64,000 nt of DNA from Rhodocyclaceae bacterium (GCA_020248265.1 JADCHX010000021.1:62001-126000), one strand, 5' to 3'. Positions 48,817 to 59,586 are shown, counted from the stretch's first letter. Numbers and translations are program-made. Notes: a model not told the origin generated them from the letters alone.

Positions 48817-50282
48817 GGCACCGGCGGCTTCAACGCCAGCACGATCGCTTGCCCGGGTTCTGCCACCGCGGCGGTCCAGCCGAGCCGGTCGCCGACCACT
48901 TGCGCGAAGGCGGAGGCGGCGCCGGCCTCGCCATGCACGACCCAGGTATGGTCGGGCGGCTGCCGGAACCCGGCGAGCCAGCCGAGCAGCGCACCCTGGT
49001 CGGCATGAGCCGACAGCCCGCCGATGGTGAATACCCGCGCGCGGACCGGAACCTCCTCCCCGAACAGGCGCACCAGCCGTGCACCGTCGACGATGCGCCG
49101 GCCCAGGGTGCCCTGCGCCTGGAAGCCAGTGATGATCACCGTGCATTCCGGACGGGGCAGGTTGTACTTCAGGTGATGCTTGATCCGCCCTGCATCGCAC
49201 ATGCCGCTGGCGGAAATGATCACGGCACCGTCGCGGATCGTGTTGATGAACATGGAGTCTTCGACCGACTCCGAAAAATGGATGCGCGGATACCCCTTTG
49301 CCGACGCAAGCCATCGGCCGAGGTGCGCGGCTTCATCGTCGAGTTCCGCATGGTGCTTCAGGGTGATCTGTGTCGCGCTCGTGGCCAGCGGCGAGTCGAC
49401 GTAGACCTCCATCGGCGGCAACCGGCCATCGCGGGTCAGGCGGATCAGCAGCATCAGCAGGTCTTGCGTGCGGCCCACCGCGAAGGCCGGGATCACGACA
49501 TTGCCCTTGCGCTCGACGAGTGCGCTGGTCAGTGCCTCGACCAGTTCGTCCAGCGTTGCCTCCATCGGGCGGTGCATCCGGTCGCCGTAGGTCGATTCGA
49601 CCAGCAGCGTGTCGGCCAGGGGTACGGGTACCGCATCGCGCACGATCGGATGGCCAGGCTGGCCGAGGTCGCCCGAGAACACGATGCGATGCGTACCGCC
49701 AGGCATGACGAGCGTGACCTCGACGCTGGACGACCCGAGGATGTGTCCGGCATCGCGGAACACGACCCGCACGCCCGGATGCGGCTCGAACGGCGCCTCA
49801 TAGCGGGTGCCGGAGAACAGCGCGATCGCCCGCTCGGCATCGGCCATGCGGTACAGCGGATCGACTTCCCTGTCGTCGTGTCGGCGCTGCGGATGCTTCG
49901 AGCCGTGCTGGCTGGCCGCTGACCGGGCCGACTTGCGCGACCACTCGGCTTCCTTCTGCTGGATGAACGCGGAGTCGCGCAGCATCACCGCGGCGAGGTC
50001 TGCCGTGGGCGCCGTCGCGTGGATCGCGCCGGAGAACCCTTCGGCAGCGAGCCTCGGCAGCAGCCCGCTGTGATCGATGTGCGCATGGGTCAGCAGCACG
50101 AAGTCGAGCGCAGCCGGGTCGAACGGGAACGGACGGCGGTTCTTGTCGGCGGCTTCGCGCCCACCCTGGAACATCCCGCAATCGACGAGGAAGCGCAGCC
50201 CGGGCATCTCGACCAGGTAGCAGGAGCCGGTGACTTCGCCGATGCCGCCGAGGAAGGTGAGTGTCGGTTCAGTCGCGAGCAT
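48813..50282 (-). CDS. Metallo-beta-lactamase fold beta-CASP RNase-like protein
   Basis: A 489-residue protein: MBL motifs LVDCGMFQGG, LTHAHIDHSGLLPRL (HxHxDH), DAGHILGSSSVE and FSGDLGQPGHPI; beta-CASP landmarks ESTYGDRMH, VVIPAFAVGRTQDLL, VYVDSPLA, ISASGMCDAGRIKHHL, FQAQGTLGRRI and the final GGLSAHADQGALL. It is the bacterial CPSF-like group, probably an RNA endo/exonuclease. It starts 7 bases after bioA, in the same operon. Confidence 0.9.
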   Translation of the reverse strand: MLATEPTLTFLGGIGEVTGSCYLVEMPGLRFLVDCGMFQGGREAADKNRRPFPFDPAALDFVLLTHAHIDHSGLLPRLAAEGFSGAIHATAPTADLAAVMLRDSAFIQQKEAEWSRKSARSAASQHGSKHPQRRHDDREVDPLYRMADAERAIALFSGTRYEAPFEPHPGVRVVFRDAGHILGSSSVEVTLVMPGGTHRIVFSGDLGQPGHPIVRDAVPVPLADTLLVESTYGDRMHRPMEATLDELVEALTSALVERKGNVVIPAFAVGRTQDLLMLLIRLTRDGRLPPMEVYVDSPLATSATQITLKHHAELDDEAAHLGRWLASAKGYPRIHFSESVEDSMFINTIRDGAVIISASGMCDAGRIKHHLKYNLPRPECTVIITGFQAQGTLGRRIVDGARLVRLFGEEVPVRARVFTIGGLSAHADQGALLGWLAGFRQPPDHTWVVHGEAGAASAFAQVVGDRLGWTAAVAEPGQAIVLALKPPVP

Positions 50283-50289
50283 GGTCGGA

Positions 50290-51639
50290 TCAGTCTTTCA
50301 GCACCGCATGCAGCGCATCGAGGGTGGCATCGACCAGGTGCGCGACCTGCGCATCGTCGAGGATGTAGGGTGGCATGAAGTAGACGGTGGTGCCGATCGG
50401 GCGCAGCAGCAGTTCCCGCTCGAGGGCGGCGGTGAACAGCCGGCGGCCGAACGCGGTGTCTTCGCAATCGACCTCGAAGGCCCAGATCATGCCGAGGTTG
50501 CGGAAGTTGCGCACCCGCGGATGGGCAGTCAGCGGTTGTGCGCGCGCGGTGACCTGCAGCGAGCGCGCACGGTTCGTCTCGACCGTACCGTCCTGCGCGA
50601 AGATGTCCAGCGTTGCGAGCGCAGCCCGGCAGGCGAGCGGGTTGCCGGTGTACGAATGCGAATGCAGGAACGCACGCGCGCTGCTGTCGTCGTAGAACGC
50701 GTCGTAAACCTCGTCGGTGGTCAGCACGACCGACAGCGGCAGGTAGCCGCCGGTGATGCCCTTCGACAGGCAGAGAAAGTCCGGCTGGATGCCCGCCTGC
50801 TCGCAGGCGAACATCGTGCCGGTGCGGCCCATGCCGGTCATGATCTCGTCGGCGATCAGCAGGACGCCATGCTTCGTGCACAGGGTGCGTGCGCCGGCGA
50901 GGTAGTCGGGGTGGTACATGCGCATGCCGGAGGCGCCCTGCACCAGCGGCTCGACGATCATCGCCGCGACCGATCCCGCGGATCGTTCGAGTTCGGCTTC
51001 CAGTGCCGCCAGCGCGTCGGCGGTGCAGCCGGCGCAGCAGGGCTGGGCGGTGGCGGGGCCGGGGGCGGGCACGATCAGCGGCAGCTTCAGCAGCGGCGCA
51101 TATGCATCGCGGAACAATGCCAGGTCGGTCACCGAAAGGGCGCCGAGCGTCTCGCCGTGGTAGCTGCCGGCCAGCGCGATGAAACGCTGCTTCGATGGCT
51201 GGCCGCGGTTGCGCCAGTAGTGGAAGGCCATCTTCAGCGCGATCTCGGTCGCCGAGGCGCCGTCGCTGGCGTAACTGGCATGGCCGAGGGGGGCGCTGCT
51301 CGCGGACAACCTGCTGTCGGATGCGCGCGGTGCCAGTGCGCTGAGCCGCTCCGACAGTTCCACCACCGGCGGATGCGTGAAGCCGGCGAGCATCACGTGG
51401 TCGAGCGTGCGCAATTGTTCGGTCAGTGGACCACCGATGCGCGGATTGCAATGGCCGAACAGGTTCACCCACCACGAGCTGATGGCGTCGAGGTAGCGGC
51501 GGCCTTCGAGGTCGTACAGCCATGCGCCGTCGCCGCGCGCGATCGGCACCATCGGCCAGGTGTCGTGCTGCTTCATCTGCGTGCACGGATTCCACACGTG
51601 CGCGAGGCTGCGCGCGAGCAGCGTGTCGTTTGCACTCAT
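50290..51639 (-). CDS. bioA: Adenosylmethionine-8-amino-7-oxononanoate aminotransferase
   Basis: A 449-residue class III PLP aminotransferase. Family landmarks: HVWNPCTQMKQHDTWPMVPI and GDGAWLYDLEGRRYLDAISS at the N-terminus (substrate SxWxxCTQMK), GASATEIALKMAFHYWRNRG, GSYHGETLGALSVTD, LIADEIMTGMGRTGTMFACE and the PLP lysine in CLSKGITGGYLPLS. It converts KAPA to DAPA, using S-adenosylmethionine, in biotin synthesis. ATG 51639 overlaps the alpha/beta hydrolase stop by four bases. No bioF, bioD or bioB is in the window. Confidence 0.93.
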   Translation of the reverse strand: MSANDTLLARSLAHVWNPCTQMKQHDTWPMVPIARGDGAWLYDLEGRRYLDAISSWWVNLFGHCNPRIGGPLTEQLRTLDHVMLAGFTHPPVVELSERLSALAPRASDSRLSASSAPLGHASYASDGASATEIALKMAFHYWRNRGQPSKQRFIALAGSYHGETLGALSVTDLALFRDAYAPLLKLPLIVPAPGPATAQPCCAGCTADALAALEAELERSAGSVAAMIVEPLVQGASGMRMYHPDYLAGARTLCTKHGVLLIADEIMTGMGRTGTMFACEQAGIQPDFLCLSKGITGGYLPLSVVLTTDEVYDAFYDDSSARAFLHSHSYTGNPLACRAALATLDIFAQDGTVETNRARSLQVTARAQPLTAHPRVRNFRNLGMIWAFEVDCEDTAFGRRLFTAALERELLLRPIGTTVYFMPPYILDDAQVAHLVDATLDALHAVLKD

Positions 51640-52463
51640 GCGGGCGGGCCGCCGAGCTTGCGTGCGAAGTGGATCAGCAGCCGGTTGAACCGGTCCGGTT
51701 CGTCCGCGAACAATGCATGGCCCGAGCGATGGAATACTTCGACCTGCGTACGCGGCCGCTGCAGGCGCAGGTTCCATGCCTGTTCCTGGAACTGCGGAGA
51801 CACTGCGTAGAGCAGCGGGAGCTCGATCGACCGCACGACCTCGCGCCAGTACTCGCGCGGGATGTCGCGGGGGAACAGCGCGATGCTCGCCGCCAGCGGC
51901 ATGCGCAGCGCGCCGTCCACCAGCGCACGCATTTCCGCCTCGGGTCGGCCGCTCGCGAAGACCGCGCGCACGAAACCGTCCAGGGCGGATTCGCGATCGG
52001 CCTGGAGCGCATCGATGAACGGTGAGCCAGCGGGCGGCGCCGGTTCTTCACCGACCGAGCTGTCGACCAGCACGACGCCGGCGAACGGCATGCTGCCGAA
52101 CTGATGGATGGCGTGCAGGGTCTCCAGTGCCGCCAGCGACCAGCCGACCACCACTACCGGCGCGATCGAAGCGGCGAACGCATGCAGGTCGCGCGCACGG
52201 GTGCGGATGTCGTAACCCTCCGTCGGGCGATCCGATTCGCCCTGCCCGCGCGGATCCAGCGCGAACACCGCACGATCGGCCGAGAGCGGGCCGAACTGCC
52301 CAGCCCAGATCCAGGCCGGCATGCTCCAGCCTGGCAGCAGCAGGAACGATGGCCGGGCGGAGCGCACGCCCGACTGAAGGAACGACAGCCCGATACCGTC
52401 CGGCGCCTCGAACGTGCCGCGCACGGTGCCGGGCGGCAAGGTGAAGTCGGTGCCGGTCACCAT
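51636..52463 (-). CDS. Alpha/beta hydrolase, possible pimeloyl-ACP esterase
   Basis: A 275-residue alpha/beta hydrolase. FLLLPGWSMPAWIWAGQFGP is the oxyanion region, FALDPRGQGESDRP the strand-4 signature, VVVGWSLAALETL the nucleophile elbow and HRSGHALFADEPDRFNRLLI the catalytic histidine. The elbow is GWSLA instead of GxSxG. Its place directly before bioA, with a four-base overlap, suggests it could supply the BioH step, cleaving pimeloyl-ACP methyl ester; that is inference. Intact, cytoplasmic, no signal peptide. Confidence 0.75.
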   Translation of the reverse strand: MVTGTDFTLPPGTVRGTFEAPDGIGLSFLQSGVRSARPSFLLLPGWSMPAWIWAGQFGPLSADRAVFALDPRGQGESDRPTEGYDIRTRARDLHAFAASIAPVVVVGWSLAALETLHAIHQFGSMPFAGVVLVDSSVGEEPAPPAGSPFIDALQADRESALDGFVRAVFASGRPEAEMRALVDGALRMPLAASIALFPRDIPREYWREVVRSIELPLLYAVSPQFQEQAWNLRLQRPRTQVEVFHRSGHALFADEPDRFNRLLIHFARKLGGPPA

Positions 52464-52488
52464 GCGGGCGTGGCCGGGCGTTCGACGT

Positions 52489-53769
52489 TCAGCGAACGAT
52501 GGTGGCCTGCGCGCCCGCGGTGGTCAGCGGGCGTGTCGCGATAAGCAGGCCGGAGCCAGCCCCGCCTTCGCGCCAGTGGTAGCCGAACGGGAACGGCAGC
52601 CGGGCCGGATTGCCATTCTTGATGAACGACTCCTGCAGGTCGCGTTGGTAGCCGTAGGACAGTGGGGGGATCGGCTTGCGGTACTCGCCGTACAACTGCA
52701 CATCCCAGCCGGCCTGACGCAGTACGCGGTATGGCACGCCGGTGTCGTCCTGCACCACGGTATCGGCGGTCGTCAGCAGTGCCTCGCGCACCTGCAGGAA
52801 CTGCCGGTCGTGCAGCAGGTAGGACGCAGACTTCACCAGCGCGGTGGCCGGGCCCTGGCGGCTCAGCCAGGTGGTGAATTCCGGGTAGAACGCGAGCGCG
52901 CGGTCGGTTGCGTCCAGCGAGAAGTACTGCAGCGACTGCGTGGTGCGGGTCGCCGGGTCCATGAACACGATGCGCATCCCGCGCAACGGCATGCGCGGAC
53001 GCTTGCTGGCGGGATCCGCGTAGGCGGCGGTGAGTTCGGGGAACAGGTCCACCGGCTCGGCCGACACGATCTGTCGGTTGTACAGCGCCATCATCACCGC
53101 GATCACCGGTACCGTACCGCGCAGTCGCGGCGCGGTCAGCTGGCGGCTCATGTAGGAGGTGATGAAGTAGTTGCGTTCGAAGATGTCGCGCAGTGCTTCG
53201 CGCACGCTCGCCAGAAGTTCAGCGAACTCCTGCGGCGACTTGGTGGAGAGGTCCGGCAGTGCGCTCGGACGCTCCAGGCTGAAGAACACGTAGCGCGCAT
53301 GGTTCGGGAAAAGCGCGTACGCGTTGAGGAAGTCGGGGCCGCTGAACGGATAGAGCATCGTCCGGCTTCGAGCATCCGGGATGCGGATGTTCTGATCGCG
53401 CCAGCCTTCCATTGCCAGCAGCCGGGCACGCACTGGAGCCCACTGCTCGCGCATCCATTCCTGGTGTGCCTTGAACGCGTCGAGTGCGACGAAACGGTCG
53501 ATCACCGGATCGCCGGCAGACGGGACGATGCCGGCCATCAGTTGCGCTGCGGCAGTGAGCCGCCGGTCGGCCTGGGGGAGCGGCGACAGGCTGGCCGGGA
53601 TGACGGCCGGTTGCGGTTGCGCCTGCTGGGACGGCATGCGCCCCTGGGCGCCCGCCAGTGCCGGCAGGCCTCCGACGGCCAGCGAGAGCAGTCCGGAGGC
53701 GAGCGCGCGGCGGCGTCCGAACGATGCGGGAAGCGGCTGGACGAGTTGTGCTGGAGCGGGGAGGCGCAT
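52489..53769 (-). CDS. Secreted protein of unknown function
   Basis: A 426-residue exported protein. A Tat-like or Sec signal (FGRRRALASGLLSLAVGGLP, then ALAGAQ) is followed by a long soluble domain with RTMLYPFSGPDFLNAYALFP, NHARYVFFSLERPSALPDLS, LQYFSLDATDRALAFYPEFT and YRVLRQAGWDVQLYGEYRKP. It may be a periplasmic enzyme or binding protein; I recognise no family motif. The start at 53769 places the signal sequence at the N-terminus; the upstream in-frame ORF would add 77 residues without support. First gene of the biotin operon, 25 bases before the hydrolase. Confidence 0.7.
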   Translation of the reverse strand: MRLPAPAQLVQPLPASFGRRRALASGLLSLAVGGLPALAGAQGRMPSQQAQPQPAVIPASLSPLPQADRRLTAAAQLMAGIVPSAGDPVIDRFVALDAFKAHQEWMREQWAPVRARLLAMEGWRDQNIRIPDARSRTMLYPFSGPDFLNAYALFPNHARYVFFSLERPSALPDLSTKSPQEFAELLASVREALRDIFERNYFITSYMSRQLTAPRLRGTVPVIAVMMALYNRQIVSAEPVDLFPELTAAYADPASKRPRMPLRGMRIVFMDPATRTTQSLQYFSLDATDRALAFYPEFTTWLSRQGPATALVKSASYLLHDRQFLQVREALLTTADTVVQDDTGVPYRVLRQAGWDVQLYGEYRKPIPPLSYGYQRDLQESFIKNGNPARLPFPFGYHWREGGAGSGLLIATRPLTTAGAQATIVR

Positions 53770-54132
53770 GCTTTTGGGGTGGTACACGGACGGCGGCGGC
53801 AGGCAGCACCGGGGCGCGTCGAAGTGGAAAATCAGGGCAATCCTGTAGTTTAACGTCGCAAGCCTTACATCCGTGCACAGTACCTGCGCGAGTGGCCCGA
53901 ATCCGGCAGAAGCGAGTCGGATTCGCCACAACAGGCTCGCTTTCTTTATCGGCCGCAGCCGGGACAGGTTGACCCGCCGGGCCGGTGACCGATGGAGCAT
54001 CGCAGGCTGGCGAGAGAGCTGAGCACGTGCTTACTGTCGGCTTGGAGCCCTCGCAGCGGGACTGTCGTGGCGCGGGGTAAAGGGATTGCCGTGTTCTCGG
54101 AAGGGCTGCTCCGGTTGAACATGTCGAGGCAC
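53770..54132. other. Divergent intergenic region
   Basis: About 360 bases between the minus-strand six-gene operon and groES. No gene is recognisable. The promoter of the minus-strand operon should be in its left part, but I see no confident -35/-10 pair. Confidence 0.4.
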
Positions 54133-54162
54133 TTGCAATTGTCCGCGCAGCCCGTCTATTAT
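54133..54162 (+). promoter_or_regulatory. Sigma-70 promoter of groESL
   Basis: TTGCAA (54133-54138) and TATTAT (54157-54162), 18 bases apart. The last base of the -10 box is the first base of the CIRCE operator, so HrcA would cover the transcription start. Confidence 0.75.
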
Positions 54163-54188
54163 TAGCACTCGATTTCGGCGAGTGCTAG
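54162..54188. promoter_or_regulatory. CIRCE operator (HrcA site)
   Basis: TTAGCACTC, nine bases, GAGTGCTAG: the CIRCE consensus with one change at the last base. HrcA bound here represses groESL until heat shock withdraws it. It lies 87 bases before the groES start codon. Confidence 0.93.
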
Positions 54189-54275
54189 CAGGTCGGGCGG
54201 CAGGCAGCGTACCGGCCACACGCCTCCGGCACTCGGTTGTGTCCAACAGCAGTCATCCAAGCAGGAGATCCACAC

Positions 54276-54566
54276 ATGAAAATCCGTCCGTTGCACGACC
54301 GCGTCGTGGTCCGCCGCCTCGAAGAAGAGCGCAAGACCGCCTCCGGCATCGTCATCCCCGACACCGCCGCTGAAAAGCCCGACCAGGGCGAAGTCATCGC
54401 CATCGGAAACGGCAAGATCCTCGACGACGGCAAGACCCGTCCGCTGGACGTGAAGGTCGGCGACCGTGTCCTGTTCGGCAAGTACTCTGGCCAGACCGTC
54501 AAGGTCAAGGGCGAAGAGTTCCTCGTGATGCGCGAGGAAGACATCATGGGCGTGGTCGAGCTGTAA
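54276..54566 (+). CDS. groES: Co-chaperonin GroES
   Basis: A 96-residue Gro[20 protein letters not shown] at the start, [20 protein letters not shown] with the mobile loop, [20 protein letters not shown] and the end IMGVVEL. It caps the GroEL chamber. AGGAG lies 8 bases before ATG 54276. Full family length. Confidence 0.97.
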   Translation: MKIRPLHDRVVVRRLEEERKTASGIVIPDTAAEKPDQGEVIAIGNGKILDDGKTRPLDVKVGDRVLFGKYSGQTVKVKGEEFLVMREEDIMGVVEL

Positions 54567-56270
<1,704 letters not shown>

Positions 56271-56334
56271 CAAGGCCTCCCGGCCTCCGGAACGGCCCGC
56301 GCATGCGCGGGCCCGACTGGACCTGTTTCAGAAG

Positions 56335-56360
56335 AGCCCCGCTTCGGCGGGGCTTTTTTT
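56335..56360 (+). terminator. Intrinsic terminator of groESL
   Basis: AGCCCCGC, loop TTCG, GCGGGGCT, then seven T residues: a textbook rho-independent terminator. A second perfect palindrome, GGCCCGCGCATGCGCGGGCC, lies 22 bases upstream. Confidence 0.93.
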
Positions 56361-56437
56361 CGTGCGCGGTACAGCCGCGCCAGGCCCCGGATGCACCCCG
56401 GTTGCACGTAGAATGCGCGTGATTTCAAGCGCGAAGC

Positions 56438-57169
56438 GTGAACGACATGACTCCGCCGGCCGTACTTCGACTGCTGCAGAGGTTCAATGGCGCCGCGCGC
56501 GCCGAACAGGCACGCGCGCCTGACGACCGAGCGGACGCACTCGAGCCTCGGGTGAACTGGGCGATCCAGCCCTGGCGGCGTTCTCCGTTCATCTGGCAGC
56601 AGCGTGCGCTCTCGGGCGCCAGGATCGGCGCGTTCCTGCTCCAGCACGGTTTCCGGCCGATGACGCCGGCCGGTACGGCGCTGCTCGATGCGGCGATCGC
56701 CGACCCCGTGGCGGCGATCGAGGACCCGGCACCGCTATGGGCGGCGCTGTTCGGCCGCCAGCTTGTCGAGTGCAGCCTCGAGGCTGGTGCCGGCCAGCCC
56801 CGTGCCGACCGGTTGCTTGCAGACCTCTCAGCGGCGGCCCGCCCCAGCGTCGCGCTGACCGAAGTCAGGCAGGTGCTTTATCGTGGCCGGATGCTGGTGA
56901 TGTTCCGTTACCTCGGGCAGCGGCACGCGTTCAGTGTGTCGCGCCTGGGCAGTCGGCTCGATGTCGACGCGGTCCTGTCGGGGTTCAACGCCCTGATGAC
57001 ATACCTCGCGCATCCCTGCCGGGGATTCCGGATCGATCGCCCGTGGCCGCCGGAGGGCAGCGCCAATGCGGCCGCGTACCTGATCGTCACGCGCGCGGAC
57101 CGCTTCGAAGCCGCTGCCCGCGCGCTCGCGATCCCGCTCGCGGCTCAGCCCGGGCGCCGGACGACGTAG
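56438..57169 (+). CDS. Unrecognised protein
   Basis: A 243-residue protein without signal peptide or membrane helix. Its composition is coding-like and codon use matches its neighbours. Segments include PRVNWAIQPWRRSPFIWQQR, FRPMTPAGTALLDAAIADP and VLYRGRMLVMFRYLGQRHAF. I recognise no family. GTG 56438 and ATG 56447 are both possible starts. The 3' end overlaps the convergent GNAT gene by 25 bases. Confidence 0.6.
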   Translation: MNDMTPPAVLRLLQRFNGAARAEQARAPDDRADALEPRVNWAIQPWRRSPFIWQQRALSGARIGAFLLQHGFRPMTPAGTALLDAAIADPVAAIEDPAPLWAALFGRQLVECSLEAGAGQPRADRLLADLSAAARPSVALTEVRQVLYRGRMLVMFRYLGQRHAFSVSRLGSRLDVDAVLSGFNALMTYLAHPCRGFRIDRPWPPEGSANAAAYLIVTRADRFEAAARALAIPLAAQPGRRTT

Positions 57170-57603
57170 CGTACGAACGCGTCGCGCTTCGCGAAGCGGT
57201 CGTACAGGCCCCGCGCGCGGTAGTTGTCTTCGCGCGTCATCCAGTAGATGCGTGACCAGCCTTCGTCGCGCATGCGCCCGCACAGGTGCTCGATCAGTGC
57301 CGCGCCCACGCCGCGCGCACGTTCGCCCGGCTGCACGTACAGGTCTTCGAGGTAGCAGACCGGCGCGATCTCCCAGGTGTTCGCATGCAGGATGTAGTGG
57401 CAGAGGCCGATCGCGCTGCCGTCGGCACCTTCCGCCACCAGCCCGTGTACGGTCGAGGCCGGGTCGAACAGGCGCGACCACAGCACCTGCGTGGTCGCGG
57501 CATCGAGCGCGACTTCGTAGAAAGCCAGGTAGCCCGCCCACAGTACCTGCCACTGCGGCTGGTCGCGCGGCTCGATCGGGCGGATGGCCACGGTGGCGTG
57601 CAT
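57145..57603 (-). CDS. GNAT-family N-acetyltransferase
   Basis: A 152-residue GNAT protein: IRPIEPRDQPQWQVLWAGYL at the start, CHYILHANTWEIAPVCYLED, YVQPGERARGVGAALIEHLC (motif A), and MTREDNYRARGLYDRFAKRD (motif B). YLEDLYV is typical of the phosphinothricin/diamine-type group. Substrate unknown. It lies 21 bases downstream of the nitrile-hydratase cluster on the same strand and may be cotranscribed. Confidence 0.9.
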   Translation of the reverse strand: MHATVAIRPIEPRDQPQWQVLWAGYLAFYEVALDAATTQVLWSRLFDPASTVHGLVAEGADGSAIGLCHYILHANTWEIAPVCYLEDLYVQPGERARGVGAALIEHLCGRMRDEGWSRIYWMTREDNYRARGLYDRFAKRDAFVRYVVRRPG

Positions 57604-57624
57604 CGGTCGGTCGTCCCGGGGCGC

Positions 57625-58635
57625 TCAGCAGCGAGCCAGCTGCAGCGCGCCGGGGGCGAAGAACTCGTCCAGCGTGACCGGGCGGTCGATCAGGCCCTGC
57701 GCATGCGCCCAGCCGATCTGCGTCTCGACCGTGCGCCGGTTCTCGGGTGCATCGCCGGCACCCACGCCCGAAGCTACGCCATACGGCCAGAAATCATGGC
57801 CCATGACGCCGCGCGTCTGCTCCAGGTGCGTGGGCGTCCACGGCAGCATCACCTTCGGCGCCTGCTCGATCTCGAGGTCTGCCACCGCGAGGTCGCGTGC
57901 CTTGGCGAACGCTGCCATCAGCGCGGGTGCCAGTGACGGATGCGCGTCGAGGATGCTTCGCCGCACGACCATCACGTGCATGATCGGGAACAGTGCGGTG
58001 TCGCGCCAGTAGCGCTGCTCTTCGGCGGCGTAGTCGGGGAACATGCGCATCACGGTGCGCCCGTCGAAGGTACGTGGCGGCGTGTATGCGCAGAGGGCGT
58101 CGAGCCCGCCCTCGGCGACCAGGTCGGCGAGAAAGCGCCCGCCCGAGGTCTCGATCGACCAGCCGTTGCGCAGCTTCGGTGCGGTGACCTGTGCGCGCTC
58201 CTGGCGGTCGACATCGCCGACCACCCAGCGCACCTTCGACAGGTCGACGCCGTAGTAGTCTGCCCAGATGCCGCGCACCACCAGCGACACGGTATTCGTG
58301 AACTCGCGCGTGCCGACCCGGCGCCCTTCGATGTCCTTCGGCGTACGGATGCCGGCCGCGCCACGCACGAACATCGCGTGATGGCGGAAGCAGCGGGTCG
58401 GGAAGATCGGCAGCGCGACGTACGGCGAGGCACCGCGTGCAGTGGCGATCAGGTAGTTGCAGAACGACAGTTCGGTGATGTCGAACTCGGCGGTTTCGAA
58501 CGCGCGCGAGAACAGGCTTTCGAGTTCGCCCGAGGTCCAGGCGACGTCGAAGCCTTCGACCGGAGCCCGCCCGTCGAGCAGCGCCCGCGTGCGGTCGAAA
58601 AGCCCGACCGCGCCGGTGATCTTCGGCAGGCTCAA
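57625..58635 (-). CDS. Pht5-like (4,5-dihydroxyphthalate decarboxylase family) protein
   Basis: A 336-residue protein without signal peptide. LPKITGAVGLFDRTRALLDG is the family start, followed by FDVAWTSGELESLFSRAFET, FDITELSFCNYLIATARG, YVALPIFPTRCFRHHAMFVR and GRRVGTREFTNTVSLVVRGI. This fold is that of type-2 periplasmic binding proteins, but the subfamily is named after the phthalate pathway enzyme Pht5. It could be a decarboxylase or a ligand-binding protein. TTG 58635 overlaps the stop of the upstream subunit gene (TTGA), so the two are coupled. Confidence 0.75.
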   Translation of the reverse strand: MSLPKITGAVGLFDRTRALLDGRAPVEGFDVAWTSGELESLFSRAFETAEFDITELSFCNYLIATARGASPYVALPIFPTRCFRHHAMFVRGAAGIRTPKDIEGRRVGTREFTNTVSLVVRGIWADYYGVDLSKVRWVVGDVDRQERAQVTAPKLRNGWSIETSGGRFLADLVAEGGLDALCAYTPPRTFDGRTVMRMFPDYAAEEQRYWRDTALFPIMHVMVVRRSILDAHPSLAPALMAAFAKARDLAVADLEIEQAPKVMLPWTPTHLEQTRGVMGHDFWPYGVASGVGAGDAPENRRTVETQIGWAHAQGLIDRPVTLDEFFAPGALQLARC

Positions 58636-59297
58636 GCCTTCACCGCCGGCAGCGCGCTGACGCCGACCATGCTGTCGCGCGACACCAGTTGCGCGAGCTG
58701 CGCCTCGGACATGCCTTCGCTGCCTTCCGGGCGCATCGGCAGCACGATGTAGCGCAGGTCGGCCGTGGAGTCGTGCACCCGCACCGCGACATCGTCGGGC
58801 AGTACGGTGCCGAACTCGCGCAGAACCGCGCGCGGTTCGCGCACCAGCCGCGCGCGGTAGGCGCGGCTCTTGTACCAGGCCGGCGGCATGCCCAGCAGCA
58901 TGCGCGGGTAGCACGAGCAGAGGGTGCAGACGATCACGTTGTGCACCTTCGGCGTGTTCTCGACCACCGTGAGCTTCACGTCGAACACGTTCATGTCGAA
59001 GCCCAGCGATTCGCAGGCGGCGGTGGCGTCCTGCAGCAGCAGCCCCTTGAAGGCCGGGTCGACCCAGGCGCGAGCGACCACGCGCGCGCCGCCTTCCGGC
59101 GTGCGGCTGTCGTAGCTCTCGACCGTGCGCCGGACCTCGTCGGCGGTGAGCACGTTCTTCTCCATCAGCAGTTCGCGCACCGCGATCTCGAGCTTGCGGT
59201 AGTAGTCGAGGGTGTCATCGTGGTCGCGCTGCGGTGCGTGCGGATCGATTGCGCCGGCTTCGCCGTGCGCGTGCGGGTGGTCGTGTCCGATGTGCAT
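58632..59297 (-). CDS. Nitrile hydratase alpha / thiocyanate hydrolase gamma subunit
   Basis: A 221-residue metal-bearing subunit. The metal claw is VCTLCSCYP with Cys124, Cys127 and Cys129; the Thr after the first Cys marks the cobalt type (CTLCSC; iron enzymes have CSLCSC). Next comes LGMPPAWYKSRAYRARLVRE, the alpha-subunit signature, with WVDPAFKGLLLQDATAACES upstream. The His-rich start (MHIGHDHPHAHG) could serve metal acquisition. It would hydrate a nitrile to an amide or hydrolyse thiocyanate. It starts one base after the preceding subunit gene. Confidence 0.9.
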   Translation of the reverse strand: MHIGHDHPHAHGEAGAIDPHAPQRDHDDTLDYYRKLEIAVRELLMEKNVLTADEVRRTVESYDSRTPEGGARVVARAWVDPAFKGLLLQDATAACESLGFDMNVFDVKLTVVENTPKVHNVIVCTLCSCYPRMLLGMPPAWYKSRAYRARLVREPRAVLREFGTVLPDDVAVRVHDSTADLRYIVLPMRPEGSEGMSEAQLAQLVSRDSMVGVSALPAVKA

Positions 59298-59298
59298 G

Positions 59299-59586
59299 TC
59301 AGGCCTTCCTGAGCCAGTGTTCGTAGAGGTCGACGTCGATGGTGTCGACCGCGGGGCCCTGGTAGTCGGGCCAGACCTCGGCCTGTGCGAAGCGCACCCG
59401 GTACAGCATGCGCTTGGGCTCGCCGCTGCGGCCGTAGGCCAGTTCCTCGGGATTGCGGAAGGGGCCGACCGCGCGTTCGATCACGCCGCGCTTGCCGCGC
59501 ACGTAGAACGGTGTGCGGATGTGGCCGGGCACGTCGGCGTCGAGCACCGCGACGGTGTCGCCGGGCGAGAGCGTTCCGGGGTTCAT
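59299..59586 (-). CDS. Nitrile hydratase beta subunit, C-terminal half as separate gene
   Basis: A 95-residue protein equal to the SH3-like barrel of nitrile hydratase beta: LSPGDTVAVLDADVPGHIRT, PFYVRGKRGVIERAVGPF (with the Arg that contacts the claw, YxRGKxG) and MLYRVRFAQAEVWPDYQGPA, then DLYEHWL. In most nitrile hydratases this is fused to the N-terminal half; here it is a separate reading frame, as in thiocyanate hydrolase alpha and the ToyJKL-type enzymes. Starts in an ATGA overlap with the next gene upstream. Confidence 0.88.
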   Translation of the reverse strand: MNPGTLSPGDTVAVLDADVPGHIRTPFYVRGKRGVIERAVGPFRNPEELAYGRSGEPKRMLYRVRFAQAEVWPDYQGPAVDTIDVDLYEHWLRKA

